Positions 24,201 to 36,200 of a stretch of 64,000 nucleotides of DNA are shown one piece after another. The stretch covers positions 16,994,078 to 17,058,077 of the forward strand of contig NW_024609879.1 of the NCBI RefSeq assembly GCF_016920785.2, given 5' to 3'. Origin of the DNA: Ixodes scapularis (taxonomy: Eukaryota > Arthropoda > Arachnida > Ixodida > Ixodidae). Position 1 is the first letter of the stretch; the number at the start of each line of letters is the position of its first letter. The notes beneath the pieces are model-generated. The model searched no databases and was not told the DNA's origin. It saw nothing but the letters and a program-made list of their open reading frames with translations. The translations under genes and the position numbers were made by a program.

Positions 24201-27200
24201 CGTTGGTGTTCTTTTGACATTCTAATTCGTGGGATTTCTTACGCTCTTTGTATTTCTTGTCACCCTCTTTTGGGTTCACGGAGCAGCCTTGGCATCGGTT
24301 GGACAAAACGAGATTCGATCACCAGGCCAGTAAAGGACTCGATCACGGTGCCGGCACCAATGTGGGGTGGGTGGCAACGCATCATCCAAGTGCCATCCTA
24401 GACTACAGTTACATTTTTTGTGAAGTGAGGGTTCATTTCTGCATATACCTTACAAACAGCCTCAACTCCATCGGAAATTATGCTCGCTGACGCGGCATTA
24501 ACGGTGCCTGAACTTGGCCTTCAGATGTTTTGTGGAATGTTTTCTGGTGCAGGCCTCGGTGAGAGGCATTCATTGTAGACCGAAAGTCTGTCAACGTCAT
24601 TGACCCCTTGCCGATGCTCTTGATTGTTTGCATCGACCCAAGGTTTGTTTCGTAGACGACCTCCTTTTCGCAGCGACATCCGACAATCAAAACGGCGCCG
24701 CACGTTCCGCAAGTCTGGATCATCTTTGCCGCCAGTCCGTTGCCTTGTACCTGGTATTGTTCTAAGCACCGGCTGAAGACATTGCTCACACAGTGTCGTC
24801 CATCGCTGCGTCTCGAACAACTTAAAAATTTTCACTCGCTTCCGTGCTCGCCGGTTTCTCGCTTTCGGCAAACAGCTTCATCTTCCGCTTCGTTGCTGGC
24901 ACGGAACTAAGCAACGCTGGTCTCGCAGGCCGCTTCTGGTAATGCGAAGTGTGGCTGCAAACGTGCAAGAACTACCGTATTTGCAGGAATATAACGCAAC
25001 CACAAATATAACGCGAGGGCAGGTTTTGATGCCCTCAAAAAGAAAAAAAAATATTATTACTATTATAACGCGAACCAAGGCCGCGTCAGTTTCTCGCACT
25101 CGGGGGCATAGCAGATGTGAAAAGTCAGTGGAAATAGAAGAAATGTCAGTTTATGTTTTGACTGCACTCATCCTCACTGCTCAGGTCCTTCCGTTTACAA
25201 TCCACTTGGCGACTACGCTGATAAGCAGCAGCACGGCACCTGCTTGTCTGGTAGTTCCTTTTTCTTCCGTGCGAGCTCCTCGGCAGCCCACAACCCAAAC
25301 AAGGCATGAAGCAGAAGCACCAACACACAAACACCAGATCACACTGGAGCAGAAACTAAACAATGCGCAGGCAGAAAAAAAGACTGCTGAATCCGATACA
25401 CGATCACACTTCTTTTTCTGGTCCCTCTTCATAAACAAATGCCTCGTGTTGCACGATTGCGTAAACGCGGTTGGTGGTCTTAGCCAGTCTTAGCTTGGCT
25501 TGTGTTGACTTGACTTGGCCTGGCTTGGCTTGGCTCGAATTGGCCAGTGCCCGCATTCCCGCACTGAGTTTCTGCGGCGTGCGCAGAGTCTCTGCGGCGT
25601 GCGCACGTTGTACAAACACAAAAGCGATAAAAATGTTCATGTTTTCTATTCGCCCCTTCACATGGCCCAATAGCTAATAATTTCCTTCCACACCCCCACC
25701 TCTTTTCCCGCCGAATATTTTGCATTGAGCCGGAGGGATGGCTTTCTCCTGTGGCTTTCTCCAGACTCGCGCGCCTCGTGGCTGAACTCGATTCCGAATA
25801 TAATGCAAGGTGCGTTTTGGAGCACGTAATTTCGAAAAAAAACTCGCGTTATATTCGTGCAGATACGGTATATGACCCGTGCTCGTAGATGGCATCTCTT
25901 TCGCAAACACAACTGCATCCGAAGTGCTGGGGAAGGCGACGACTTCAGCATCGCGCCGCCCGTCAACAGAGGACTTACTTTTGGAAGCCAGCAGACGAGT
26001 CTTATTTTTACGTATCGACGATTTCCGCTTGCGGCTGCCGAAGGTGTGCGCTGTCTTTTAGTTTTTTTTAAAAGATTGTTGAACCATGATCGTCGGGGCG
26101 GCGCAAAGACGGAACATACAAGCGACAAATATGGAGCTTTTTCAGTGCCAACATGCTCGCGATGCAGGACCATGGCAAGTGAATTGCAGACGATAGTCCC
26201 CAGCGTGCTGGTTGCTAGGGGCAACGGTGAAGCGAACCAGTGGCAAGGCGCGCTTTGCTCATGTGGCGCGGAAGGCCAACCAGGAGTTGCCATTTCCCTC
26301 GGCGAGACCTTGAAATGTGTACTCTTCATGCGTTTGTTTCTCCTTGGAGCGGGCAGCCGGTGTGGGAACTATGAAGGCGACGAAGCACACTTTCCATCAA
26401 CACCACGATGGCGGCGCTCCGTGGTGCTGTGCCGGAGATATGGTGCTTCAAAAAATGCCATTTCTTCGTGAACTTGCACAAATATTTCGTCACCTTTGGT
26501 TATGTAACTGTGTTTTTATGGCACTTTGCAATGGTTTTCAGCGGGAAAACTTCGAAAACGCACAAAAAGTGAACCATGGAAGTAGAAAATTTGACTTTCA
26601 AAAAAACGATCTTTTCGTAATTTTTCGCGAGTTGAAAGCCCTTATATTGCATTTTCTGTAAGGACTGTGACGCAATACTGGGTTTGAATGTTGCACTTGA
26701 GCAACTGGGTATGTGTCACGGGGGCGCGTCTGAGCTTTTGCATTAGAAGCATGGATTTCCTACCTTTTATGCATAATTTATGCAGTCTGTGTTGACGTTT
26801 TTGTTTAAAAACTATTAAATAAGGAAAACGCATATTTCAAGGCTGAAATTGCAGGATATGACATATTTGTTGTGTTGCTGAGTATCTTGCTCCTTCCTGC
26901 AGCATGGAGGTACTATTTGAGCATTTCTAAAGGCCAGTCCAGATATGACAATAATCGATTAGAACAATGAGATTTTTTTATTCTTTTTTTTTTTACTATT
27001 GTTATAGGGTCTATTTAACTATGCTTTATGTGCGGGTTGCGTCCGGTGCATTCTGGGCACATCACCATCTTTGGGTCCAATTGCAGACACCGTGCCCACG
27101 CGAAGTGACTCCAGGACCAGTCGCACTACGCCACGACTTTGGTGGTACCGGAATTCGCAGTGCCAGTATGGTGTCGAGCGTGATGATCAGCCGCTGTGCC

Positions 27201-30200
27201 AAGTCGTAGTCGAAGGAGAAAAAAAGGAGAGCAAGCACACACAGTGCGAGAAAGCACAATTGCTCTCTGTAAGAAGGCAACGGGAATGGCTTGCGCGCAT
27301 CAACCCGAAAGACCTCGACAAAGACGTCGACGAATACCAAGTGTGTTCAAGGCTTTTCGTCTCGGGAAAGTATCGGCACCGTTTGCGTCAGCGGTAAGAT
27401 CTGCACAAAGTTTCGTCCGTTGCTCGTCGCTGCTGCTCATTGCGACGTGCGTCGCTTGCATGTGGTTTCGACGGACCGAGCGACAGTTGTGTTGCTTCGT
27501 GTGGAAGAATCCCTCATATGTGGTTCACTGCTCAGGCAAAAAGAGTTGCATTTTTTTTGCACTCCCATATGGCTCTTTTTTCATAGACTCCAAACAATGC
27601 GACAGGACCCGCTGTCGCTCGGTACGTTAAAAACACATGCAAGCGATGCACCTGCAATGAGCGGCGACGGGCGAAGTTTAGTGAAAATCTTACCGCTGAT
27701 GTCTGACGGAAGGAAACGGTCCTGACACTTATGCGAAGAGCGACCGTGCTTTCTCGCACTCGTGTGTTCGGACTCTCGAAGAAACGAGAGTCCGCAAGCT
27801 TGCTGTTCTCTTTTTTACAGCAGAGCTGTTAAGGGCTAGGTTCCCCAGGATCGTGTCCGCCAGCAAAGAATTGATGACACCGAATTCTGTACAGCTACCG
27901 CCATCTATGAGCGGCGGTGGCAACAAGACAACTAGTTGCCGCCTTCGCTCATAAATGGTGGCAACCTTTCTTTGGAGGAAAAAGAGCGGGAGCGGAATGA
28001 GTGGCGACGTGCACAGCAGCGTGAATGGTTCCGCAACCGCCGCGAAGCCGCTATCACCTAAAGTTCCACTATGTCGAGTGCTTCAGATTCCCTTGGGAAA
28101 GAAGAGCAGATCACTCGCCTAGAAAGCCACCGATGAGAACAGAAGCTACAGCTTCGCTGCCCTTCCTTCTTCACCAGAGTGGAAGAGATGAAAGTTTTTC
28201 TTCTTTGTCTGTGACTTTATGCGGCAGCCGACCGCTGCAAATTCCGGGGTCACCGAAACCAAAGAAAGATTCGTGGCGTTGTGCGCCTGCTCGGCCGTCT
28301 GCTTTTGGACCCAAAGATGGCGATGTACCCTGAATGCACCGCGCGCAACCTGCACATCAGCCGCAGGTGTATACTTCCTATAAGTTCATTGCACTGTGGA
28401 ATAATTAATACAGTCCAAGTTGTAAATCACTAGATTGCCGTGTCTGGACTTTACAGTCACATATTACAACTCTCAACATCCAAATTAATGAGATTTGAAT
28501 TAACAATCTTTCACTCTGAATAATTCAGAAAGGTTCTTAACTTTCCAAGTTAAATTCTAAGGTAAAATTAAATGCAATGACCTTAGAATTGCTGTTAAAA
28601 GTTTTGAAGGTTTGCACTTGTCTGGTATAGTCCCAAAAGAGTTTCTGCAAAGGTTTTTTCATCAGCGTGGCTTCTCTTTTTGTTCCCAGCTCTGACGATG
28701 AGTCCACGCAGGTGTTCATCCCTTTCATCAGTGTAAGTTGATCTTTCGTAGTCCCCCAAAGTTTGCTTAAAAGTGAATACATGCAGAGCTTGTTTTGTTG
28801 AGACAAACCTATTTTGCAGGATGTCAAGATAGGCGTCATGGATGGAGTCTCGTCCTCAGGTACTGTTGGAAATTCCTGTGTCAGTCTGACTAGAGGAAGA
28901 CAATATGCTGAAGCCTTATGGTACAGTTATTTTACAGGTTACTTATTTTATGACATGATTAGAGCTGGAATTTCTGGGACATGTCTCGATCTTTAGAAAT
29001 TAGATATATATCAAGCGATTTCCATCTGGTTTGTATCAACCTTGTTGTCCCGAATTTGCATTGAGTGTTCCGAAAGATAACACATCGTCCCGATCATCCA
29101 GATTTTTTGTTACCCGTAAATTTCCGTAAGAACACCCACTTAAGGGTCTTTAAATAACAGAAAATTGCAAAACCAGTAATTTTAAAAAAGTCACAGTTTT
29201 GAATTTTTTTGGTTTAGAATATTGCCCCCCAAAATATGATTGCGCAATTCAATATTTAGTTATTTCTAAAATAGAGAAAATTTCATGTCTCCAGGAGCTG
29301 GATTTAAAGTATAGGAGAAACTTTGAACAGAATGGTATCCTAAAGCTTTACGATTTGTCCTATTTGTGACTCCAGCGAACTATAGAGGGCGCGCTGCTCA
29401 GGCAAAATGGCTGACGAAAGGAGGTCGTTTTCGTTGTTCAGCACGCGGACCTCCACAAATTCCTGCACAGCAGCGTAAAATAGCTGTTACATATGAAAGC
29501 AAAGCGTCATATGTAGCCATATGACGCTTTGCTTGTGTTATTCCACCGTGTCATTCCTACGCACTTCTCAGTGCGTAGGAATGACACGGTGGAATCATAA
29601 AAATAATTACTGGAAACATTGTTTGTTTCTATGCTGCCTACGAGAACCAAGCAGTGATAGCAGACGACAGAGTCGGAACGACCTCCTCTCCTGACTTTCT
29701 CAGCGCTGCTGCTACGCGGCGTCAATTTCGCTGGAGTCACGAATACCCAATAGATAAAGAGCAATTAGCTGCAACTTAAGGTAATTGTCATCCCATTTAT
29801 TTCCTGTTTGCAATTGTGATTTATTTTTAATAACTAACATACCCTGGGAATTCCTCTATGTAGATAAGAGAAAAGGTTTTTAGTGAGAAATTTATTAATT
29901 ACCCTAACAACCTGTAAGAAGTTACCTAATTAGGATTATATATTTTGTTGTATCTTTTGTTAGAGAAAAGGTATTTTAAATCTGATTTCAGGTTTAAAAT
30001 CGGCATATGTTATTAAATAAGAAAAACATTTTAAGAGCCCTCAACCCCCTTCAAGTGAAGAGATAAATGGTAAAAAATATGGGGCAAGCAATGATTAAAA
30101 CTGCAGCAGCAAAATTTTGTAAAAAAATTAATGATAAACATTGGGGCACCTGCTACAAACCATGTAAAAGGGGAACTGATACCACAGATCATGAACACGG

Positions 30201-33200
30201 CAAGTTCGCGATCTCTCGGGGGCAGGTGTTCATACGGGATTTTACAGTAAGTGACCCATGATTTAGCGGACTTGCCTGTACACCATCTGCCTTTTACCCA
30301 TTGATAATATTTTTTGCGTCGGCAAGGAGCGAGCATGGCATTCCTTCGCCAACGCTCCACCATTTCTAAGATTGTGATGTACTACGCAGAAATCCACATC
30401 TTTGTAGAGGTGGAGATATTGTTCTCCGAGTTCAGGGATTTGTTAACATAGAAAAGGCACAGACTAAGTGGACAGACAATTGAGGTGTTGCTCGGTGATG
30501 AAAAGGAGATTAAAAATTTCAACGCTAATAAAAGCACTTTGAGCGTGTTTAGAAATGCGGACATTGTCCCGAAAAGTGTCCCAACTTTTTTGCAGTAATA
30601 TTTTTGTCCTGGCATTCCCAGCTCTAGACATGATATAGCTTTTTCCTAGTGTTAAATAATGCTGTAATAGGTCAAGCGTGCGTACTTGATATTTCACTCA
30701 CATTTGTTTTTTTAATGTTCTTTGTTTTGTTTGGTTTAATAAGTTTGCTTAGGTATTTGAGCAGCTGTAGCAAGCTGTTTCTTCAATTTCGTGCTAGATT
30801 AAGGCTAAAATATTTTGTGCAAGACCAGTATAAGAAGTAAACGAGCGAGCAAAAATTATTTTAGCATATGCAGATAGACTGGCAATTGTGTGGTGAACAT
30901 TCGAACATGCAAGTTTAAGATCCTTCTGTATGTTGTTTGTACAGCATACCATCTAACAACGCAACCTTTCAGAGCGGCGAAAAGGAGTAAGTTGATGGGG
31001 ACGTAGGATCAAGCAAGCGCCTTCATTCCAAATCAGTGTCGCATTTTACGCAAAAGTGGCTTTAGAAGCTCTAGATACTGGTGCTGCTCTTTCCACCAAA
31101 ACCTTGCGTGCCTTTTGTCAGTGCTCAGAGAGTGAAGGCACGGAGGGAAGGTACGTTTCGGGCCTACAACTCCTCCACGCTCTCTCTAGCCAATGAGAAG
31201 CTCACAAAATGGCTTCTACTTTGAAGTCACTGCGATGTTTCCTTCCAAATAAAAGTGATTTCAGAGCTAGCGCCGGAGGCAGGATGGCCGAAGGACCTCC
31301 TTGCCGTTCTCCTGGCAGTGACCATAGCAGAGGAAATAGCTCGCAACTTGAAAAGTGGCTCATGATGTGAATGCAGTGTTAACTTTTCTCTTTTGGAGGG
31401 GGATTAAATTTTGGGACGTCCATGTTGTAAAGGCACAACCACGTGGACTTGTTTTTCACTCTTCGTCGGCGTCCGCGTGTCTCCGCGTTGGCGACAACTG
31501 ACGAAAGAAAGGCCAGCCAACACCATGGAGATGCGTGCCGTTGGGCGTTGTATAGTGTTGGGAGATTGACTAGGCCTAAACGATCGAACAACCGGCGACT
31601 ACCGCATGTCTACAATGTATTAGTGCTGTACAAAGAAGTCTATATAAATCTCGGAAACCTCTCCTTTTAATTTTACGTTAAAGAAAATTACTCGTCAATT
31701 GCCGAGACTGCTGTACACTTAATCTCACGCGTCTGGCGAGCATCCGCTCGTAGACCGACTTGGATGTTCCAGGGGGCGCGCCCTGCCTCTCTTCCGCCCC
31801 AAGTGACTGCGATTGGTCGCTTCCTGGCGAGCCACTTCCGGCGCAACGCCGAGATGTGGCAAAGGCAAACGTCGGCGCCTCGCGTGCGTCGCCCTGTCGC
31901 GCGTGATTTCAAGTGACGCGCTCCAACACCGGAAGATGCCCACACGGCCAAGACGCGTGAAAAACGCCTAGTGCAGTTGGGGCTTAAAGTGGCAGGAAAA
32001 AATAAGCTTTTTCTTACAGAAGTGGAGTGTTTCTTTATTACATGTGACTATATTATGGTACCTGGAAGGCATCTCCAACTCGCATGGTTACCGCATCCAA
32101 AAAAAATGGGTCTCGATTGCTCGTCGTACAGTCGCCGTCCGCGATCCTGGCTGTGTCCCAGCGGTGACGGTGGAAGTGGCAGACTCCTTTCGCTGCAGGT
32201 CGCTTTCCTGTTCGACAGTCCACGGAAGTTTCGGCAGCCAGGAGTTGGGACGCCGCAACGACGGCGACGCTTACGTTTGCTCATCCTTTTTGCCGGAACT
32301 TCTACTACCAGCCACCAGGATCGCGCCACCTGACGACACGACGCTCCGGCTCTTGGGACGTCAGTCGTTACCAGTTCGGGGGACCCCTTTCGATGCGTGG
32401 GCGGGATAGGACGCGAATTGCACCAGTCCAGTCAGAGATGCGCTCCAGGCACCGTAACTATGCGCAGGAAAATGTGACGCACTGCGTAACATCGTTAACA
32501 GAAACGAGCGATAAAAGGTTTTACCAGTTTTTTTTTGTTTTCTTGGAATTGAAGGACTCTCGTTGGAACTATAAGTGCAGTGGAAAGTGCCGATTCGGGT
32601 CACTAATGCAAGCGGTGAAATCTGACGTCGGCCAATAACCTCTATAGTCGAATCTCGTTAATTCAAACTTTCGGGGGACTGAAAATTAGTTTGAATAAAG
32701 CAAAGTTGGAATTACCAGGAGTTTTCTCCCATAGACATATAGGACAGGACCTGCACGTTAGTTTGAATTATCCCCAAGTTTGAATTAAGAGAGTTTTAAT
32801 TAGCGAAATTTGACTTTTTTATGCAAATAAATTGTGAAAGAAGAAAAAATGCCATTGTCACATTTGCGATAACAAAGTTGCGCAATGTGCAAGCAAAAAG
32901 AGAAAAGAAAAAAGTTTGCAGAAGGTGAAATGACGAAGCCTGGTTGTTACGCAGTGGACCTGGAGGAAGCCCTGCCGGGAAGCTCCCCTCCCGGGGGACC
33001 GATGGAGCGTGAGAGCACCACCCCTCCCAGCTCGCCCAGCATGAGCAGCGCGGGACTGGCGCCGGCGGGGTGCGTGTCCACATCCGTTTGTCTCGCACGC
33101 TTAAAAACTCGTTCTTCGCGCATCTGCGTCTGAGCGTAACCCAGCACATCTCGAGCGCTTGTAACCGCTCGCGACGAGTGAACACACTAACACCATCTGT

Positions 33201-36200
33201 CGGCCGGCCCCAGAACGCTCCCGATCCGAGTGTGGCTGGACTGAAGGTTTTGCATTATTCGCGAAATCAAATCCATCCACTAACCATGAGAAATGATCAT
33301 AGAGGTCAATTTAGTTTCGAGCACACGTCGAAAGAGAGTCGGGTAAAATGTATGCGGGTCTCTCGTCGTCAATGGTCGCGAGAGTTTGCGACGCAGTCGC
33401 TGAAATACACGCATGAACCAGCCTTAAGGGTGCACTTGAGTGCTTTTTGTACAAGCTTGGTTTGGATGTCTTATTGTTGGGCTTTAGTCTATAAAAATGA
33501 CCAGTTCTAGATGGCAAGACATCCTAGGAAACTCGCAGTGATAGAAATACATGGGCACTATTTTCTCTCGGGGCAGGGGGGGGGGTCTATTCTCTGGTAC
33601 CCACCCCCCAATAAAATTTGACCAACGAGAATAGTTAATTGCATGAAGATCCCAAGCGTTACTATTGTTGCTGTTGTTAGGCGCATTGCTCATTATATTT
33701 CAACAAAAGCGTCAAAGCTTCGGTGTAGGAGACGTAGTACGACAATTATTGTTTGAAAACGCCATCCAGAGGTGCCCCCTGGTGTCTGCTCCAAGGCATC
33801 TCACAATCTTTGATGAGACTTTTAATAGGGAAATTGGCCACCCATGAGTGTACTCTTGTTTTTTTTTAGGACGCTCGGAGCCCTCAGTTTGAGTTATCAC
33901 TCTAAATAGACGATTTCAGAATCAACTTGACTGCCACTTTAAAGGGGCCGTGCAACGATATTGGGTGGGAATGTCTTTTACATTACGTGAGCTTGCTGGT
34001 ACTAGTGGGACCCAAGTACACTCGCACACAATGCCACTGACCAAGGCCCTCCTTTGTCACCACATAATTTTGAGGATAAAGGCAACTACTGTTGAGTCAG
34101 ATTATAATGAACCCGGGTATTCCTAAACACTATCTAAATACTAAACAGTCAAAACATCCCCTTGAAAATCTTACAAAAAATATTGGAAGCACTCACCCCG
34201 CTTTCACTGAAAACTTGGTTAATCTAGGTATGGGTACTTGTCCGGTCACCATTGGGTGCTTAACGTATAATTCGCAGAATTCCTAAGTTTGGCAGATTTT
34301 AATAGTGGGCGCTTCCGCGGCATTTTACGGTATTTTACGGTAGGTGCCTTGTGCGTCTGTATCGTACTTCACCACCAGGGACATTTGACACATGGAACCG
34401 TGCTCCGTTGCGCGGTATGCGTGCACCAAGGATGAACGACTATGGTTGCGCAGTCGCGCTTTAAATTCCTTGTTTACCTTTGTTTACCTTTTTCTCTCTT
34501 CCTTTTTGCTTTGCCATTGTTTTATTTTTTTTTCTGTTCTTGGATTTTGTGCCCGATTTTTTGTTGTTGCTTGCTTGCCTTTTTTTATAAATGAAGAAAA
34601 AGATTCACTCTCGCGGTGAGTGTGTCAGATTTGAGAGCCAATGTTTGGTAGAGGGCGCCGTTCGCACACCCTTCTCGTCTTTTCTGGAAGGCCTGTTGCA
34701 CGTTCTGAGCTTAGCAGTCTTTGTTAGCATGATCAAGCTTATATAATCTTATTATTTTCGTGTACCATCGGTTGCGCTGTTGACGTTGCGGCCACGCGAG
34801 CTCCGAGTCGCTGCGAGGTGCACGCACGAGCGGCGATACCTGCGATTGCAGCCAACTATACTTTAACAAGGTTCAGTATTCAGTGGTTCTTGGACGCTTC
34901 ATTCGGTAAGCGCCCGTTTGTCACGATCTCACTATTATAGAGGCGCACGGAAATTTCAACTGGATCTCAAGTTGGCATACTTTTGTATATTGAGCTTTTT
35001 ACAATCCTATGAATTTGGTATATCCGGGTTCAACCGTAAAACCAGACGTTTTCTTTGTCTGTCCTTCGCAAAACTCGATGACAAAGTTGTGGGGACTGCA
35101 TTATTGGCTTTGTCAACAATGCAATCTCCAAACCTTGCAATCCTCGTGGTGACAGTATTTTAATGCAGCTCACACAGGGGACACGAGCACTGCGTGAGCA
35201 TTTGATTCAAGCTCTGGACGATCGACTCTTCGACATGCATTCGAGTAGCAGTCCGTGCCCAGTTGCTCCGACTACGGGAAGTGCTGAACCTTAACAATGT
35301 GTGGAACTCGGCATGCCTCGTGCTTTGCCATCCCCAGCTCGGGGCTGTGATCAACACTGGCAACACATAGTCGGCATCCGGTCGTGGGGCCACTTGTTCT
35401 GGTTGCGAGTTGAGAAAGTAAATGCGGCTAGTTTTTACAGCGGAGCTGTTAAAAGCTAGTTTCATGAGGATCGTGTCTCCCGCAAAGAAATGTCGACACA
35501 AAACTCTGGACAGCTACCGCCATCTATGAGCTACAACAGCAACCAGAGAACCAGCTTGCCGGCCTCGCTCGTAGATGGTGGCAACCTTTCCAGCCTTTCC
35601 ACTCTGGTTTTCACCAGAGTGGAAAGGCTAAATTTCTCTACGCATCGTCCTAGATGTCGTCCTAGAAGTCGTCCTTAAGGTCGTCCTAGACGTTGTTCTT
35701 GAGGTCGTCTTTGAGGTTGTCCGAGAGATTGTCCTTGAGGTCATCCTAGATGTCATCCTTGAGGTCGTCCTAGAAGTTGTCTTTGAGGTGGTCGTAGACG
35801 TTGTCCTCGAGGCCTTCCTAGAATTCGTCCTTGAAGTTGTCCTTAAAGTTGTCCTAGACTTTGTCCCTCAGGTCGTCCTAGGCGTCATCCTAGAGTCGTC
35901 CCTGAGGTTGTCCTCGAGGTCGTCTTTGAGGTCGTCCTTAAGGTCGTCCAAGAAGTCGTGCTTGAGGTCGTCCCATCATAGTACAGCTTCGCTGGTCTTC
36001 CTTCTTCACCAGAGTAGAAAGGCTGAAAAATTTTTGACAATTTTTTTTGCGACTTTTATGGAAAAACTAATTAGCACACGTTACAAGTCACACTAGAACC
36101 TGCGCCAATCACGGTGCAGGTTCTAGTGTGCTGCAATGGTGGCCACCAGACATTTTAGAGAGACGTTTCATTATAGCGCGACCAATCACGGTGCAGGCTC

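Larger units (their letters stand above)
28860..32954. other. PACS intron F-G
   Basis: AT-rich. Holds the foldback element at 29366-29740, a repeat copy at 30061-30290, a CpG-rich stretch at 31640-32400 without a recognised gene, and a small MITE at 32645-32800. Open frames such as 31971-32409 and the opposite strand have no similarity I can name. Confidence 0.5.

Noticed and set aside
25658..26471. Overlapping 223- and 204-codon frames on opposite strands
   Set aside because: Both cross a transposon boundary at 25868, mirror each other in GC-rich DNA and resemble nothing known.
35788..36096. Repetitive VVL/EVVLK protein
   Set aside because: The frame is a by-product of a 12-bp minisatellite that is open in several frames and exists in other, differently phased copies.
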